From assembly GCA_963678775.2 (NCBI GenBank), contig CAXXGR010000010.1, positions 473,210 through 537,209 of the forward strand: a DNA stretch of 64,000 bases, given 5' to 3'. The notes under the pieces were generated by a model, which searched no databases, was not told the DNA's origin, and saw nothing but the letters and a program-made list of their open reading frames with translations. The position numbers and the translations under genes were made by a program. How positions within the stretch are numbered: the first letter of the stretch is position 1; each line of letters opens with the position of its first letter. Source of the stretch: JBFHIJ01 sp963678775 (GTDB lineage: Bacteria > Bacteroidota > Ignavibacteria > Kapaibacteriales > UBA2268). Below are positions 1 through 8,553 of the stretch, in pieces.

Positions 1-288
1 GGTGCGATAAATACTACCACTGGTACCAACTACAAATAACTCATTAGTATCAATTATAGCAAAATCGTAAAAAGTTCGGGAACTGCTGATTTGAGATTTA
101 CCCCATGTAGTGCCATAATCAAAAGTATGATACAAATTGCCTAAGCTTGATGCAAAGCCAATTTGATTACCCGGCATAAATTTTATAGCAGATAAATTAT
201 CATCTGTAATATTCATTTCTTGCCAAGCACCATAAGAAGTGAGTGGAAAAAATATAGCTATAAGGATACAAGCAATTATCTTTTGCAT
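1..288 (-). CDS. secreted BNR/YCF48-type beta-propeller protein (partial)
   Basis: Only the first 96 codons lie in the window; the gene runs off the left edge, so its full length and C-terminus are unknown. The ATG at 286-288 opens a signal peptide: Lys at position 3, a hydrophobic stretch to about residue 16, then a small-residue cleavage region before Trp22. The mature part looks like short beta-propeller blades. 'TFDYGTTWG' matches the T-x-D-x-G-x-TW core of BNR/YCF48 repeats, and 'GTSGSIYRT' looks like the start of a later blade. The gene begins 12 nt after the stop of the 1472-residue T9SS cargo gene on the same strand, so co-transcription is likely. Such proteins in this phylum are usually exported and often carry a T9SS tail, which cannot be checked here. 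The propeller call is good; the exact function is unknown. Confidence 0.7.
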   Translation of the reverse strand, partial: MQKIIACILIAIFFPLTSYGAWQEMNITDDNLSAIKFMPGNQIGFASSLGNLYHTFDYGTTWGKSQISSSRTFYDFAIIDTNELFVVGTSGSIYRT

Positions 289-300
289 AATTATCTCAAT

Positions 301-3300
301 CTATTTATTTATAATAAATTTTTCTATATAAGTTGTCTGAGAAATCTTCATTTTTATAAAATATATCCCATTATTAAGGAACTGTAAATCTATAGAGCTC
401 CTATGGTAATTATCGCTTGCTAGGGATTGAGTTCCAACGTAATCATATATTTTAAAGCTATTAATTGGCTTCGTTGAAAGTATTTGAGAGTTGGCTATAG
501 AATAAATATCTTCTATATTTTCATCTTCAATAGAAGTATCGTCATATTCTAAAGTCAAGTAGAGTAATCTATCTTTCCAATACCTTAGAGATTGAATGCT
601 ATTTTCTGAATCTGTGATATCTAATATATTTTGTACTATAGTAGACTGAACTGTATCATTTTCTACATCAAAAACTTCTATAGTTAGCTCGCTGTCCTCT
701 AAAGCTCCATCTATATCGGAAGAAAAAATATTATCTCCCCATACAGAGATATATGCTCTACCATTTTGGATGATGCTACTACCTATAATATCCTGTCCGG
801 TTTTTATTGCTACTGATGATCCGTCTGCAGCGTCAGGGCAGTTTAATATTAATGACATGTAACTGCCTGTTAGACTATATTTAAGATCATATTTGCTAGC
901 TACTTGTTGGACTGCAGTACTGAAATTATTGTCAATAATATTATTGTAGTAGAAGTCAAAATCTTCGTAGGAATATACTTTATAAGCTTTTCCGGGAATT
1001 AGATATTGTAACTCATTAATATTAAACTGAGGAATCCATGCTATTCCTTTGTCATCTTTAACGCAAATAATTTTATCTGAATAATAATCAAATGCAGATG
1101 CTACTGAACTGCTATCAGGTTTAAGATATGGGATTAAATTCCAGCCTTTATGGATACTTATTTTATAATCTAAAGGCTCAATATTGTAACCATTCAACTT
1201 AGTTGTTTCGTTATTATCAGAATATAGTATTAAAGTTTTAGTCGGAGAAAATATTTGACTTAATGAGACATTCTGTCCCTCTGACGTAAATACATGATTC
1301 AACTCAAGTTTATGAGCGAACGGATTACATAATTCAAGATTAGTTGAAATATATTGTACTGAATTATTCTTTTGATAAATGTTTAATGTATTAGGTTCCT
1401 GCGAACTTGTACCCTTAAATATTTTATCAGGCAAGAAATTATTTTTAACTTGATCTGAGTTTATAAGGACAAATTGTTCTGTACCTTTAATTCCATCCCA
1501 TACTTTATATCTGATAATTTCTTTTTGGCTAAAGCCTTCTTTTATCATAGAAGTAATATAATTATCACCCCAAATAGGAATAGCAATACTACTATTCGGA
1601 TTATATCGCGTGTAGCCTGCACAGCTGAGTGAGGTATCATTTACATAAAATACACCGATATACATACCTGAGTGTAAATCTAAACTATCTTGAAAATGTT
1701 TTGGGTCAAGTACTAATAAAGAATGCTCTCCGGTCTGTTTTTCAAAGTCCCAAGAATGGGGTGGAGCTAAAATCAAATCAGGTGTTATAAACTCAAATTC
1801 TTCAGAATATTTCGAGTATAAAAAGGTATTGTCATGAGTTTTAACTCGCCATTTATAACGACCTGATTTAATATTATTTAATTTGAGTGTATTTGATTTT
1901 GAGTAGGGGGTATCAAATAAAACACTGGTTGTGTCCTGCGAATCCCCTTCTTTTGATACATATATACTGTACGAGAGTGACATTGACTCTTTGTCAGATC
2001 CACTAGACCAACTCAACATTATAGAATTATCGTCTAATGAGAACGTAAGAGCAGAAGGAGGCTCCGGCTTCGAGTTAAGAACATAGGAGTTATTTGCAAA
2101 AACAAAATAATCATTTCCCTCTTTTATCAGAAAATCATTATTGTAGCTATCAATATTGCAATAGTTGCAGTATGCAAAGCCTGCTTGAGGATTTAAAGTA
2201 TAAAAATCAAAGAAGGAAAAATTTACATATTCTTTAATTGAAATAGAATCCTTATAAGAAAATACAAAATCATAAAAGCCATTATTGCTTAGATCAACCA
2301 AATCAAAATTCACAATGCCTTGTTCCTTATGTAATGACATCCGAGTATAGTTATTTGACATTGAATAATTATATATGCAAGCTAAAGCTCCATCATACTC
2401 TAGACTGACAATATCTTTAAATTGATCTGCATCTATATCTCTTACTTCAATTTTCTGAGGTGGAGCGAGAAAGTTTAATGTAAATTTTGTGACAATTTCT
2501 GCTTCTTTGATAGACACAATCTGACCAATGGTATTATTGACAATCAGAAAATCATAACTTGCATCATTATCAAAATAGTCCTTGATAATTCTATCAAAAT
2601 GTCCTGTTATTTGTATATTATTTACAGGCACAAATCCTGTTATAATATTTTGAAATATTTTGACATTTATATTTTGATTTTGACTAAAAGTTACTAGGTC
2701 AGAAGATAAATTATTATCATAGTCGAAGAAAAATACAGATTCTACATTCTCATCTAATGTTTGAGAAAATATGCTAAAACTATTGTTATCATTGACTAAT
2801 ATTTGGACTTGTTTTGCTTTTGAAATTAAGACAAAATCTAAATCTCCATCATTGTCAAAATCAGCATAGTCGAAATTCTGATTAGATATTTCAGTTTCAA
2901 AAACCTTTTTATAGTTATTCCCTATATTTTCGAAGATGTAGAAGGTATTTTCATTTCTGATTGCTAAGTCTTGCCTCAAATCATCATTACAGTAGCAAGG
3001 TATAATCTGCATGATTGTACCATCAACCGGTAACAATACTTGTGCTTTAGAGAAAAGGGGAGCAGTTGTAAATGTGTTTTCTAAGCTCCAAGCACTCCAG
3101 CCTCGCTTGTTGCCTGCCTTTACTCTAATGTAATATTGAGTGTCATATTTAAGTCTGATATTTAGTGCCGAATTTAATGTAGTATCTAGAGTTGAATTGC
3201 TAAACGAAGCATTTTTAGAATATTCAAGTACATATTTATCCGCATTATCAATAGGAGACCACTCAATGTCAGCTAAAGTTGGAATATTTACAGCATTATT

Positions 3301-4719
3301 TTTTGGATATATAATTGTGGGTGGTTCAGGCTTTGTGGTATCAAAAGTTTTAAACGAAAAAGTTTCTGACCAATTACTTTCACCTGCCATATTTATACTT
3401 TTCGCTCTCCAGTAATATCTCTTTCCATTTTTTAAATTCCTGGCGATTGCAAATGTATCTACTAAGTTATCTTTAAAAGAAACTACTTGAGTAAATATAG
3501 AATCTTCTGCAATTTGGAAATGGAAAAGTTCGGCACTCTGAATATTATACCAAGAGCATTTTAGATTTGTAGGCATATCAGTTGAATTATCAGAAGGGAA
3601 TTCTAATAATGGCTCATTAGGTGTTTGAGGTGCACAATCTTCTAAATAATTACTATAATCTATTAAGCCTACAGTAGTATTATCATTTTGATCAAATATT
3701 TTTTTTGCTATTTCTGATTCTACAGTTGTACCCCAGCAGTTATATTGAGCTGAGATATTGCTTGTTGAAAAGTTTGAAACAACGATTGAGTTAGCAAGAT
3801 TTGGTTCTCCGAATGTGTTGTACCCTTTTGAACTTGTAAAACCACCGCCTATATCTGCTAAACCTGTTTTCTTGATAATTATTGCGTATCTGTTAAAATC
3901 TTGGAAATTGCAATATTCAATTGAAGCGGAGCCTTTAACAATGTTTATGCCTGCATAAGAAGAAAGCTGAGAAGTCCCAAAATTGCTAAAATTGCAAAAA
4001 CTGAAAGTTGATTGATCCAATAAATCAGACTCTATTGATATTCCGCCCCATGATCCATTAGCTGCATTAGTAAAGTTGATATAGTTATTGAAATGTGCTT
4101 TAGCTATTATACTTCCTTTGCAAATAATATCAATGTTAGGATTAATATAAATATTAGTTCCGGGTTCTATACTAAAAGTGGCACCTGAAGGAACTATAAA
4201 GTCATTATTGATAATGTAATTAACATCATTTGACTTAAGCGAAAGATTTTCAAACTCAAAAGGAGATAATTCAACTTTATCAAAAGAGCATTGATCAAAT
4301 CGAATATTATTTAAAGATGGAACAATCTCGGATTTAATTATAATAGGGGGATGGTATGAGTTGCCACCTGAACTAAGCTTTACATTCGAGAGAAAAGATG
4401 TATCTTGCTTATTACCTGCATAAAATATTATACTACCCCAATTAGAATTTTCAGCGCTAAATATGATTTCTTCTAATCCATTTGCATTAGCAAAAATAGA
4501 GCCCAAAACTGTAATATTTTTATTGTCAGATATGATAATTTCTACACCGGCTTCTATTGTTAGCTGAACATTTTTACTGATAACTAAATCCGTAGATACA
4601 TAATATGGAGAATCAGTCTTAGACAAAGTTCTGTCGCTCGAAACAACACCAGTTAAAGGAGTCGCTTCGAGGTAAAACAACTGAGATAACATTATCAATA
4701 TTATATAAATGTTTTTCAT
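301..4719 (-). CDS. giant secreted multidomain protein with T9SS type-A C-terminal sorting domain
   Basis: A roughly 1472-residue exported protein. I favour the ATG at 4719 (Met-Lys-Asn followed by a hydrophobic signal peptide); an in-frame ATG at 4734 adds five residues. Approximate order: signal peptide (1-20); a right-handed beta-helix-like region (30-365) with recurrent hydrophobic strands and Asn/Ser turns; two fibronectin-III/Ig-like modules (370-560) with 'YYWRAKS' and 'YYIRVKA' strands; FG-GAP/VCBS-like repeats (565-870) with 'DFDNDGDLDF' and 'RDIDADQFKDI'; another FN3-like module (880-980); two divergent repeats around 'IWGDN' and 'VWGDN'; and a final beta-sandwich (last 80 residues) with 'NNGIYFIKM' and the terminal 'EKFIINK'. 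That tail is the hallmark of T9SS type-A cargo, cleaved on export and attached at the cell surface. The biological role (adhesin, matrix or enzyme) is unknown; no catalytic motif was seen. The gene upstream of the partial propeller gene probably shares its transcript. Confidence 0.85.
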   Translation of the reverse strand: MKNIYIILIMLSQLFYLEATPLTGVVSSDRTLSKTDSPYYVSTDLVISKNVQLTIEAGVEIIISDNKNITVLGSIFANANGLEEIIFSAENSNWGSIIFYAGNKQDTSFLSNVKLSSGGNSYHPPIIIKSEIVPSLNNIRFDQCSFDKVELSPFEFENLSLKSNDVNYIINNDFIVPSGATFSIEPGTNIYINPNIDIICKGSIIAKAHFNNYINFTNAANGSWGGISIESDLLDQSTFSFCNFSNFGTSQLSSYAGINIVKGSASIEYCNFQDFNRYAIIIKKTGLADIGGGFTSSKGYNTFGEPNLANSIVVSNFSTSNISAQYNCWGTTVESEIAKKIFDQNDNTTVGLIDYSNYLEDCAPQTPNEPLLEFPSDNSTDMPTNLKCSWYNIQSAELFHFQIAEDSIFTQVVSFKDNLVDTFAIARNLKNGKRYYWRAKSINMAGESNWSETFSFKTFDTTKPEPPTIIYPKNNAVNIPTLADIEWSPIDNADKYVLEYSKNASFSNSTLDTTLNSALNIRLKYDTQYYIRVKAGNKRGWSAWSLENTFTTAPLFSKAQVLLPVDGTIMQIIPCYCNDDLRQDLAIRNENTFYIFENIGNNYKKVFETEISNQNFDYADFDNDGDLDFVLISKAKQVQILVNDNNSFSIFSQTLDENVESVFFFDYDNNLSSDLVTFSQNQNINVKIFQNIITGFVPVNNIQITGHFDRIIKDYFDNDASYDFLIVNNTIGQIVSIKEAEIVTKFTLNFLAPPQKIEVRDIDADQFKDIVSLEYDGALACIYNYSMSNNYTRMSLHKEQGIVNFDLVDLSNNGFYDFVFSYKDSISIKEYVNFSFFDFYTLNPQAGFAYCNYCNIDSYNNDFLIKEGNDYFVFANNSYVLNSKPEPPSALTFSLDDNSIMLSWSSGSDKESMSLSYSIYVSKEGDSQDTTSVLFDTPYSKSNTLKLNNIKSGRYKWRVKTHDNTFLYSKYSEEFEFITPDLILAPPHSWDFEKQTGEHSLLVLDPKHFQDSLDLHSGMYIGVFYVNDTSLSCAGYTRYNPNSSIAIPIWGDNYITSMIKEGFSQKEIIRYKVWDGIKGTEQFVLINSDQVKNNFLPDKIFKGTSSQEPNTLNIYQKNNSVQYISTNLELCNPFAHKLELNHVFTSEGQNVSLSQIFSPTKTLILYSDNNETTKLNGYNIEPLDYKISIHKGWNLIPYLKPDSSSVASAFDYYSDKIICVKDDKGIAWIPQFNINELQYLIPGKAYKVYSYEDFDFYYNNIIDNNFSTAVQQVASKYDLKYSLTGSYMSLILNCPDAADGSSVAIKTGQDIIGSSIIQNGRAYISVWGDNIFSSDIDGALEDSELTIEVFDVENDTVQSTIVQNILDITDSENSIQSLRYWKDRLLYLTLEYDDTSIEDENIEDIYSIANSQILSTKPINSFKIYDYVGTQSLASDNYHRSSIDLQFLNNGIYFIKMKISQTTYIEKFIINK

Positions 4720-4895
4720 AAATAGAGTTAGCATATATTACACTATACATCGGATTGTTCAATAAAAAATTGAGCCAAAGAATTGAGAGTCGGTTCTAAT
4801 CTATGTAAGATATTGATAATGATAAAGATAAGCCTATATAAGGAATCGGACACTTCTATAAATACTTGAGTAATATACACCATTATCACAATATC

Positions 4896-4964
4896 ATGGT
4901 CTATTTTGACCATAGACCTACTAATAAACAGCTGCTTAACACAAGGCTTATCCATGCTTAACAC
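4896..4964. promoter_or_regulatory. interlocked inverted repeats and a 22-bp-spaced direct repeat upstream of the sensor operon
   Basis: In the 273-bp space between divergent genes, two overlapping inverted repeats share bases: ATGGTC (4896-4901) with GACCAT (4908-4913), and GGTCTAT (4898-4904) with ATAGACC (4912-4918). They cannot both form at once. Just downstream, TGCTTAACAC occurs twice (4933-4942 and 4955-4964), 22 bp apart, about two helical turns. This layout 45-110 bp before the kinase start is what a regulator-binding region often looks like, but no regulator is identified. A 73-codon minus-strand reading frame covers the same bases and is probably chance. Confidence 0.4.
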
Positions 4965-5007
4965 TGATTTCGTAATATTGTATGTCTACTAAATACCGGA
5001 GTTTCAG

Positions 5008-7392
5008 TTGGAAAAGTTACGTAATTCTTTGTATGGTAAAATGTTAATATTGGCGGTTTCGTTAGAGGTACTTCTTATCGTAATAGCTTTGATAGGCTTT
5101 ACGGTAGTCAATATACAAAATGAGCGAGATACATTTAGAAAAGTAGAAACTTTGCTGCTAAAAAACTATCAAAATCGACATGAATTCTCATTGTCAAGGG
5201 ATATTAAACAAAGAAGAGCATTTGAAGAGAACCATAATAAAATTGTAACAATTTTAAATAACTCAGAAACTAAATCGAAAATCAATATACTTGAAATAAA
5301 AGTAGAGCGCTATAAAAAACTATATGACGAATATACTAATAAGATGACCATTCGAGGACTGAACGAAGACTCTGGCTTAGAAGGCAAATTTAGAGTAAGT
5401 GTACATAATATTGAAGATATCATTAAATCTATAAATAACTACAAACTTATGATGTATATGCTCCAAGCGAGACGAAGTGAGAAAGATTACATCATGAGAA
5501 GGCATGATAAATATATTACCAAAGTGTACTCTGCGGTTGACAAACTAATTACAGAATCAGAAAATACAAACAATAGTAAAATGGCTCATCTTCAAAAATT
5601 AGCTAAAGATTATAAATATAACTTTGACCAACTTGTAGTTGTATTTCAAGACCTTGATAATCTTGAAAATAAATTGACACAACTTGAAAAATCTTTAGAA
5701 ATTGAAATCAATAATATAGTTTCAGAACAAGATTTATTAGCAGATAATAGTCAGAGAATTCAATATTCTGCAATTGGCTTTACTTTGTTAATTGGAATCT
5801 TTTTGTCAATGTTTATAGCACGTACAATAGTCAAACCTGTCAGAATGCTGCAAAAGGCTGCTTCCTCTATTGCAAAAGGGAACTATGATACTCAAGTAGA
5901 GGTTTATACTAAAGATGAGGTTGGTACTCTTGCCACGCTGTTTAACAGTATGGCTCAGAATATAAAAATATCCAATGATACAATTATTGAACAACAAAAA
6001 GAAGTAGAGATTATAAATACAGAGTTGTCTGAATTGACTCTTGATTTGCAATCCTCAATAGATAATATAAGTCTGTTATCAGAAATAGGCAAGTCTATTA
6101 CGACAGCCATCACGTATGATAACATATTTAATCAGTTATATAAACATCTCGGATCAATTACTCAGTCATCAACATTTGCTATTGGGTTGTTTGATGAGGC
6201 AAAGGAAACTATTAATTATCGACTGGTGATTTCGAACTCTATACGTAAGGATAATTACGAAGTAGATATGACCCAAGGAAATAGACTTGATGTTATTTGT
6301 ATGACATTTGGGCAGGAAATAATAATAGATGATTTTGATGAAAAAATAAGTGATTTATCAACATACTCTGAATTTATAGACGAGAAGGCCATTGAAGTAA
6401 TGGATCCCAAAACAAAATCTTGTTTCTATTTGCCTATTTCTTATAATTCAAAAATTATTGGCTTGATATCAATAGAGGACTCTAAAAAACAAGCATTTAG
6501 CGGTTACCAATTAGAAATGCTGAGAAATCTTGCTTCATATATAGCAATTGCAATCCAGAATGCTATTTCTTATGAAGCAATAAAACGATCAAACGAAGTC
6601 CTGAAAAAAACACAAAAGCAATTAATCCAAGCCGAAAAAATGGCTTCTCTCGGACAATTAACTGCAGGAATTGCGCATGAAATCAAGAACCCTCTCAATT
6701 TTATAAAAAATTATGCAGAGGGCACTGTAGAACTTTGGCAAGACTTTTTGAATGATGTGAAAGATAATGAAAACAACACTCATGAGCTGATAGAAGAAAT
6801 TGCTGATGACATTACTACATACCTAGAGACTATACAAAAAAATAGTAGCAGAATTGATAATATTATTAAATCCATGATGAACCATTCCAGGGAGTCAGCG
6901 GGTTATAAAGAAGACACAAATATATATAATTTTTTAGAAGACAATGTTGATTTAGCTTATAAGGGATTCAGAACTCAGCATAATGAGTTTCACGTAGAAA
7001 TAAAAAATCATTCTGATAACTTAAACGAATGTATTCCTATCTTACAGCAAGATTTCAGCAGAGTAATTACAAATATAATTGATAATTCTTGCTACGCACT
7101 CATGAAAAAGTATGCTATAGAAGGTGATTCATTTAGGCCTATAATAGACGTTTCATCTAAAAGCATAGGTGATAATGTTGAGATAAGACTTAGAGATAAT
7201 GGAACAGGTATTCCTAAAGACAAACTGGATAAGATATTTAATCCTTTCTATACTACAAAACCTACTGGAGAAGGGACAGGCTTAGGGCTTTCTCTAAGTT
7301 TTGATGTTATTCAGTCTCACGGTGGCTCACTCGAAGTTGATAGTATAATTGATGAATACACAGAATTTATAATCAAACTACCAAAAGCATGA
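5008..7392 (+). CDS. membrane sensor histidine kinase (HAMP-GAF-HisKA-HATPase)
   Basis: A 794-residue transmembrane sensor kinase. The TTG at 5008 is chosen as start because GGAG lies at 4998-5001, six bases upstream; the next in-frame ATG is at 5041, just inside the first membrane helix. Order: membrane helix about 12-35; a long, charged, mostly helical periplasmic sensor region (36-250); second helix 251-272; HAMP linker 272-326; coiled coil; GAF-like domain about 355-525; HisKA with phospho-acceptor His557 in 'GIAHEIKNPLNF'; HATPase with N-box Asn693, G1 Asp730 ('DNGTGIP') and 'GEGTGLGLS'. All catalytic elements are present, so it should autophosphorylate. It has no receiver domain, and its stop overlaps the start of the next gene (ATGA), which encodes a receiver protein. 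This makes it the likely membrane input of the three-gene system. The signal is unknown. Confidence 0.92.
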   Translation: MEKLRNSLYGKMLILAVSLEVLLIVIALIGFTVVNIQNERDTFRKVETLLLKNYQNRHEFSLSRDIKQRRAFEENHNKIVTILNNSETKSKINILEIKVERYKKLYDEYTNKMTIRGLNEDSGLEGKFRVSVHNIEDIIKSINNYKLMMYMLQARRSEKDYIMRRHDKYITKVYSAVDKLITESENTNNSKMAHLQKLAKDYKYNFDQLVVVFQDLDNLENKLTQLEKSLEIEINNIVSEQDLLADNSQRIQYSAIGFTLLIGIFLSMFIARTIVKPVRMLQKAASSIAKGNYDTQVEVYTKDEVGTLATLFNSMAQNIKISNDTIIEQQKEVEIINTELSELTLDLQSSIDNISLLSEIGKSITTAITYDNIFNQLYKHLGSITQSSTFAIGLFDEAKETINYRLVISNSIRKDNYEVDMTQGNRLDVICMTFGQEIIIDDFDEKISDLSTYSEFIDEKAIEVMDPKTKSCFYLPISYNSKIIGLISIEDSKKQAFSGYQLEMLRNLASYIAIAIQNAISYEAIKRSNEVLKKTQKQLIQAEKMASLGQLTAGIAHEIKNPLNFIKNYAEGTVELWQDFLNDVKDNENNTHELIEEIADDITTYLETIQKNSSRIDNIIKSMMNHSRESAGYKEDTNIYNFLEDNVDLAYKGFRTQHNEFHVEIKNHSDNLNECIPILQQDFSRVITNIIDNSCYALMKKYAIEGDSFRPIIDVSSKSIGDNVEIRLRDNGTGIPKDKLDKIFNPFYTTKPTGEGTGLGLSLSFDVIQSHGGSLEVDSIIDEYTEFIIKLPKA

Positions 7393-8552
7393 CAACTATG
7401 AGCGATGTAACAAAAATACTGTTGGTTGATGACGAAGCTGATTTAAAAGGATTGATGCAGCTAAAGCTAAGGCAAAAAGTAAAAGCAGGCGAATATAAGC
7501 TGATTTTTGCTTCCAATGGGGAAGAAGCACTTAATATTGTATCTGAGCATAATGACTTAGATATTATCGTTTTGGATATCAATATGCCTGTTATGGATGG
7601 CATAACATTTTTGTCTAAAATACAATTTGGAGAAGTAGAATTTGATGTTATCATGCTTACAGCTTATGGAGATAATTATTATATCAGAAAAGCAATGAAC
7701 TACGGAGCTTATGATTATCTATCTAAGCCACTTGATTTTCAAGACTTTCAAACTACTTTAGATAGGACAATACAGAGAGTAAAAAGTAAAAAGATTGATA
7801 AAGAGAAGTTAGTTGCTCTTGATAGAATTAGTAGTATTAAAAAAATTCAAGAAGGCAAACTAAATTCTTTAAAAGATAGTTTGTTTTCTATGATTTCTTA
7901 TGAGTATAGAAATCCATTGACGGTTATTCAGTCCTCTGCTGATATTATACAAAATATATATCCAATTGCTGATAAAGAAAAGGATATGGAAAAGTTCCTA
8001 TCAGGTATAAAAGAATCGGTTTCATTTATGTGTAGAATATTAGATGATGTAATCAAAATCGGCAAGCTCGATTATGATGATTACGATAAACAAAAATCTC
8101 AAATTGATCTCAAGGATTTGATTTGGTCTATGCTCTATGAAATGAAATTAGCTGATAAATCCATGCATCACATAAATTTTGACACAGATGGAAGTATCGA
8201 TTATTTCTACGGTAATGAGATAATACTAAAGCTTGCAATAGCTAATATTCTGTCAAATGCTTTTAAATATTCTCCTATAAACAGCCAAATAAAAGTGGTA
8301 ATAAGAAATATTTTAACACACTATGTGATTATAATAGATGATTCCGGCATTGGGATTAGTAAAACAGATATATCTAAAATATTTGAACCTTATCAAAGAG
8401 GCAAGAATGTAAGCTCTATTCCCGGAGCTGGACTTGGATTACATATAGTAAAAAAATGTATTGATTTATTAGATGGTGAAATTTCTCTAGCTTCTAAAGA
8501 AGGAAATGGAACTATTTGTAAGATACTTATTCCAAAAAACATTACACAGTAA
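7389..8552 (+). CDS. receiver-kinase protein with Tyr in place of the phospho-acceptor His
   Basis: 387 residues, soluble. The start codon overlaps the upstream stop (ATGA, 7389-7392); an in-frame ATG at 7398 is also possible. The N-terminal receiver is intact: acidic pair Asp14-Asp15, phospho-acceptor Asp63 in 'VLDINMPVMDG', and Lys113 in 'LSKPLD'. After a helical linker comes a HisKA-like helix, but the H-box reads S-Y-E-Y-R-N-P-L, with Tyr171 (TAT) where active kinases of the 'SHEFRNPL' type have His (CAT). The HATPase domain keeps Asn in 'NILSNAFKYSP', 'DDSGIGIS' and 'GAGLGLHIV', so ATP binding should be preserved. It therefore looks like a receiver-controlled pseudokinase, perhaps working as a hetero-oligomer partner or phosphatase for the neighbouring kinases. 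That role is inference. The receiver closely resembles that of the next gene, suggesting tandem duplication. Confidence 0.88.
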   Translation: MTTMSDVTKILLVDDEADLKGLMQLKLRQKVKAGEYKLIFASNGEEALNIVSEHNDLDIIVLDINMPVMDGITFLSKIQFGEVEFDVIMLTAYGDNYYIRKAMNYGAYDYLSKPLDFQDFQTTLDRTIQRVKSKKIDKEKLVALDRISSIKKIQEGKLNSLKDSLFSMISYEYRNPLTVIQSSADIIQNIYPIADKEKDMEKFLSGIKESVSFMCRILDDVIKIGKLDYDDYDKQKSQIDLKDLIWSMLYEMKLADKSMHHINFDTDGSIDYFYGNEIILKLAIANILSNAFKYSPINSQIKVVIRNILTHYVIIIDDSGIGISKTDISKIFEPYQRGKNVSSIPGAGLGLHIVKKCIDLLDGEISLASKEGNGTICKILIPKNITQ

Positions 8553-8553
8553 T

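Noticed and set aside
4743..4964. 73-codon minus-strand reading frame before the kinase operon
   Set aside because: No recognisable family, no ribosome site, low-complexity Ile/Ser-rich product, and it covers the repeat-rich divergent promoter region.
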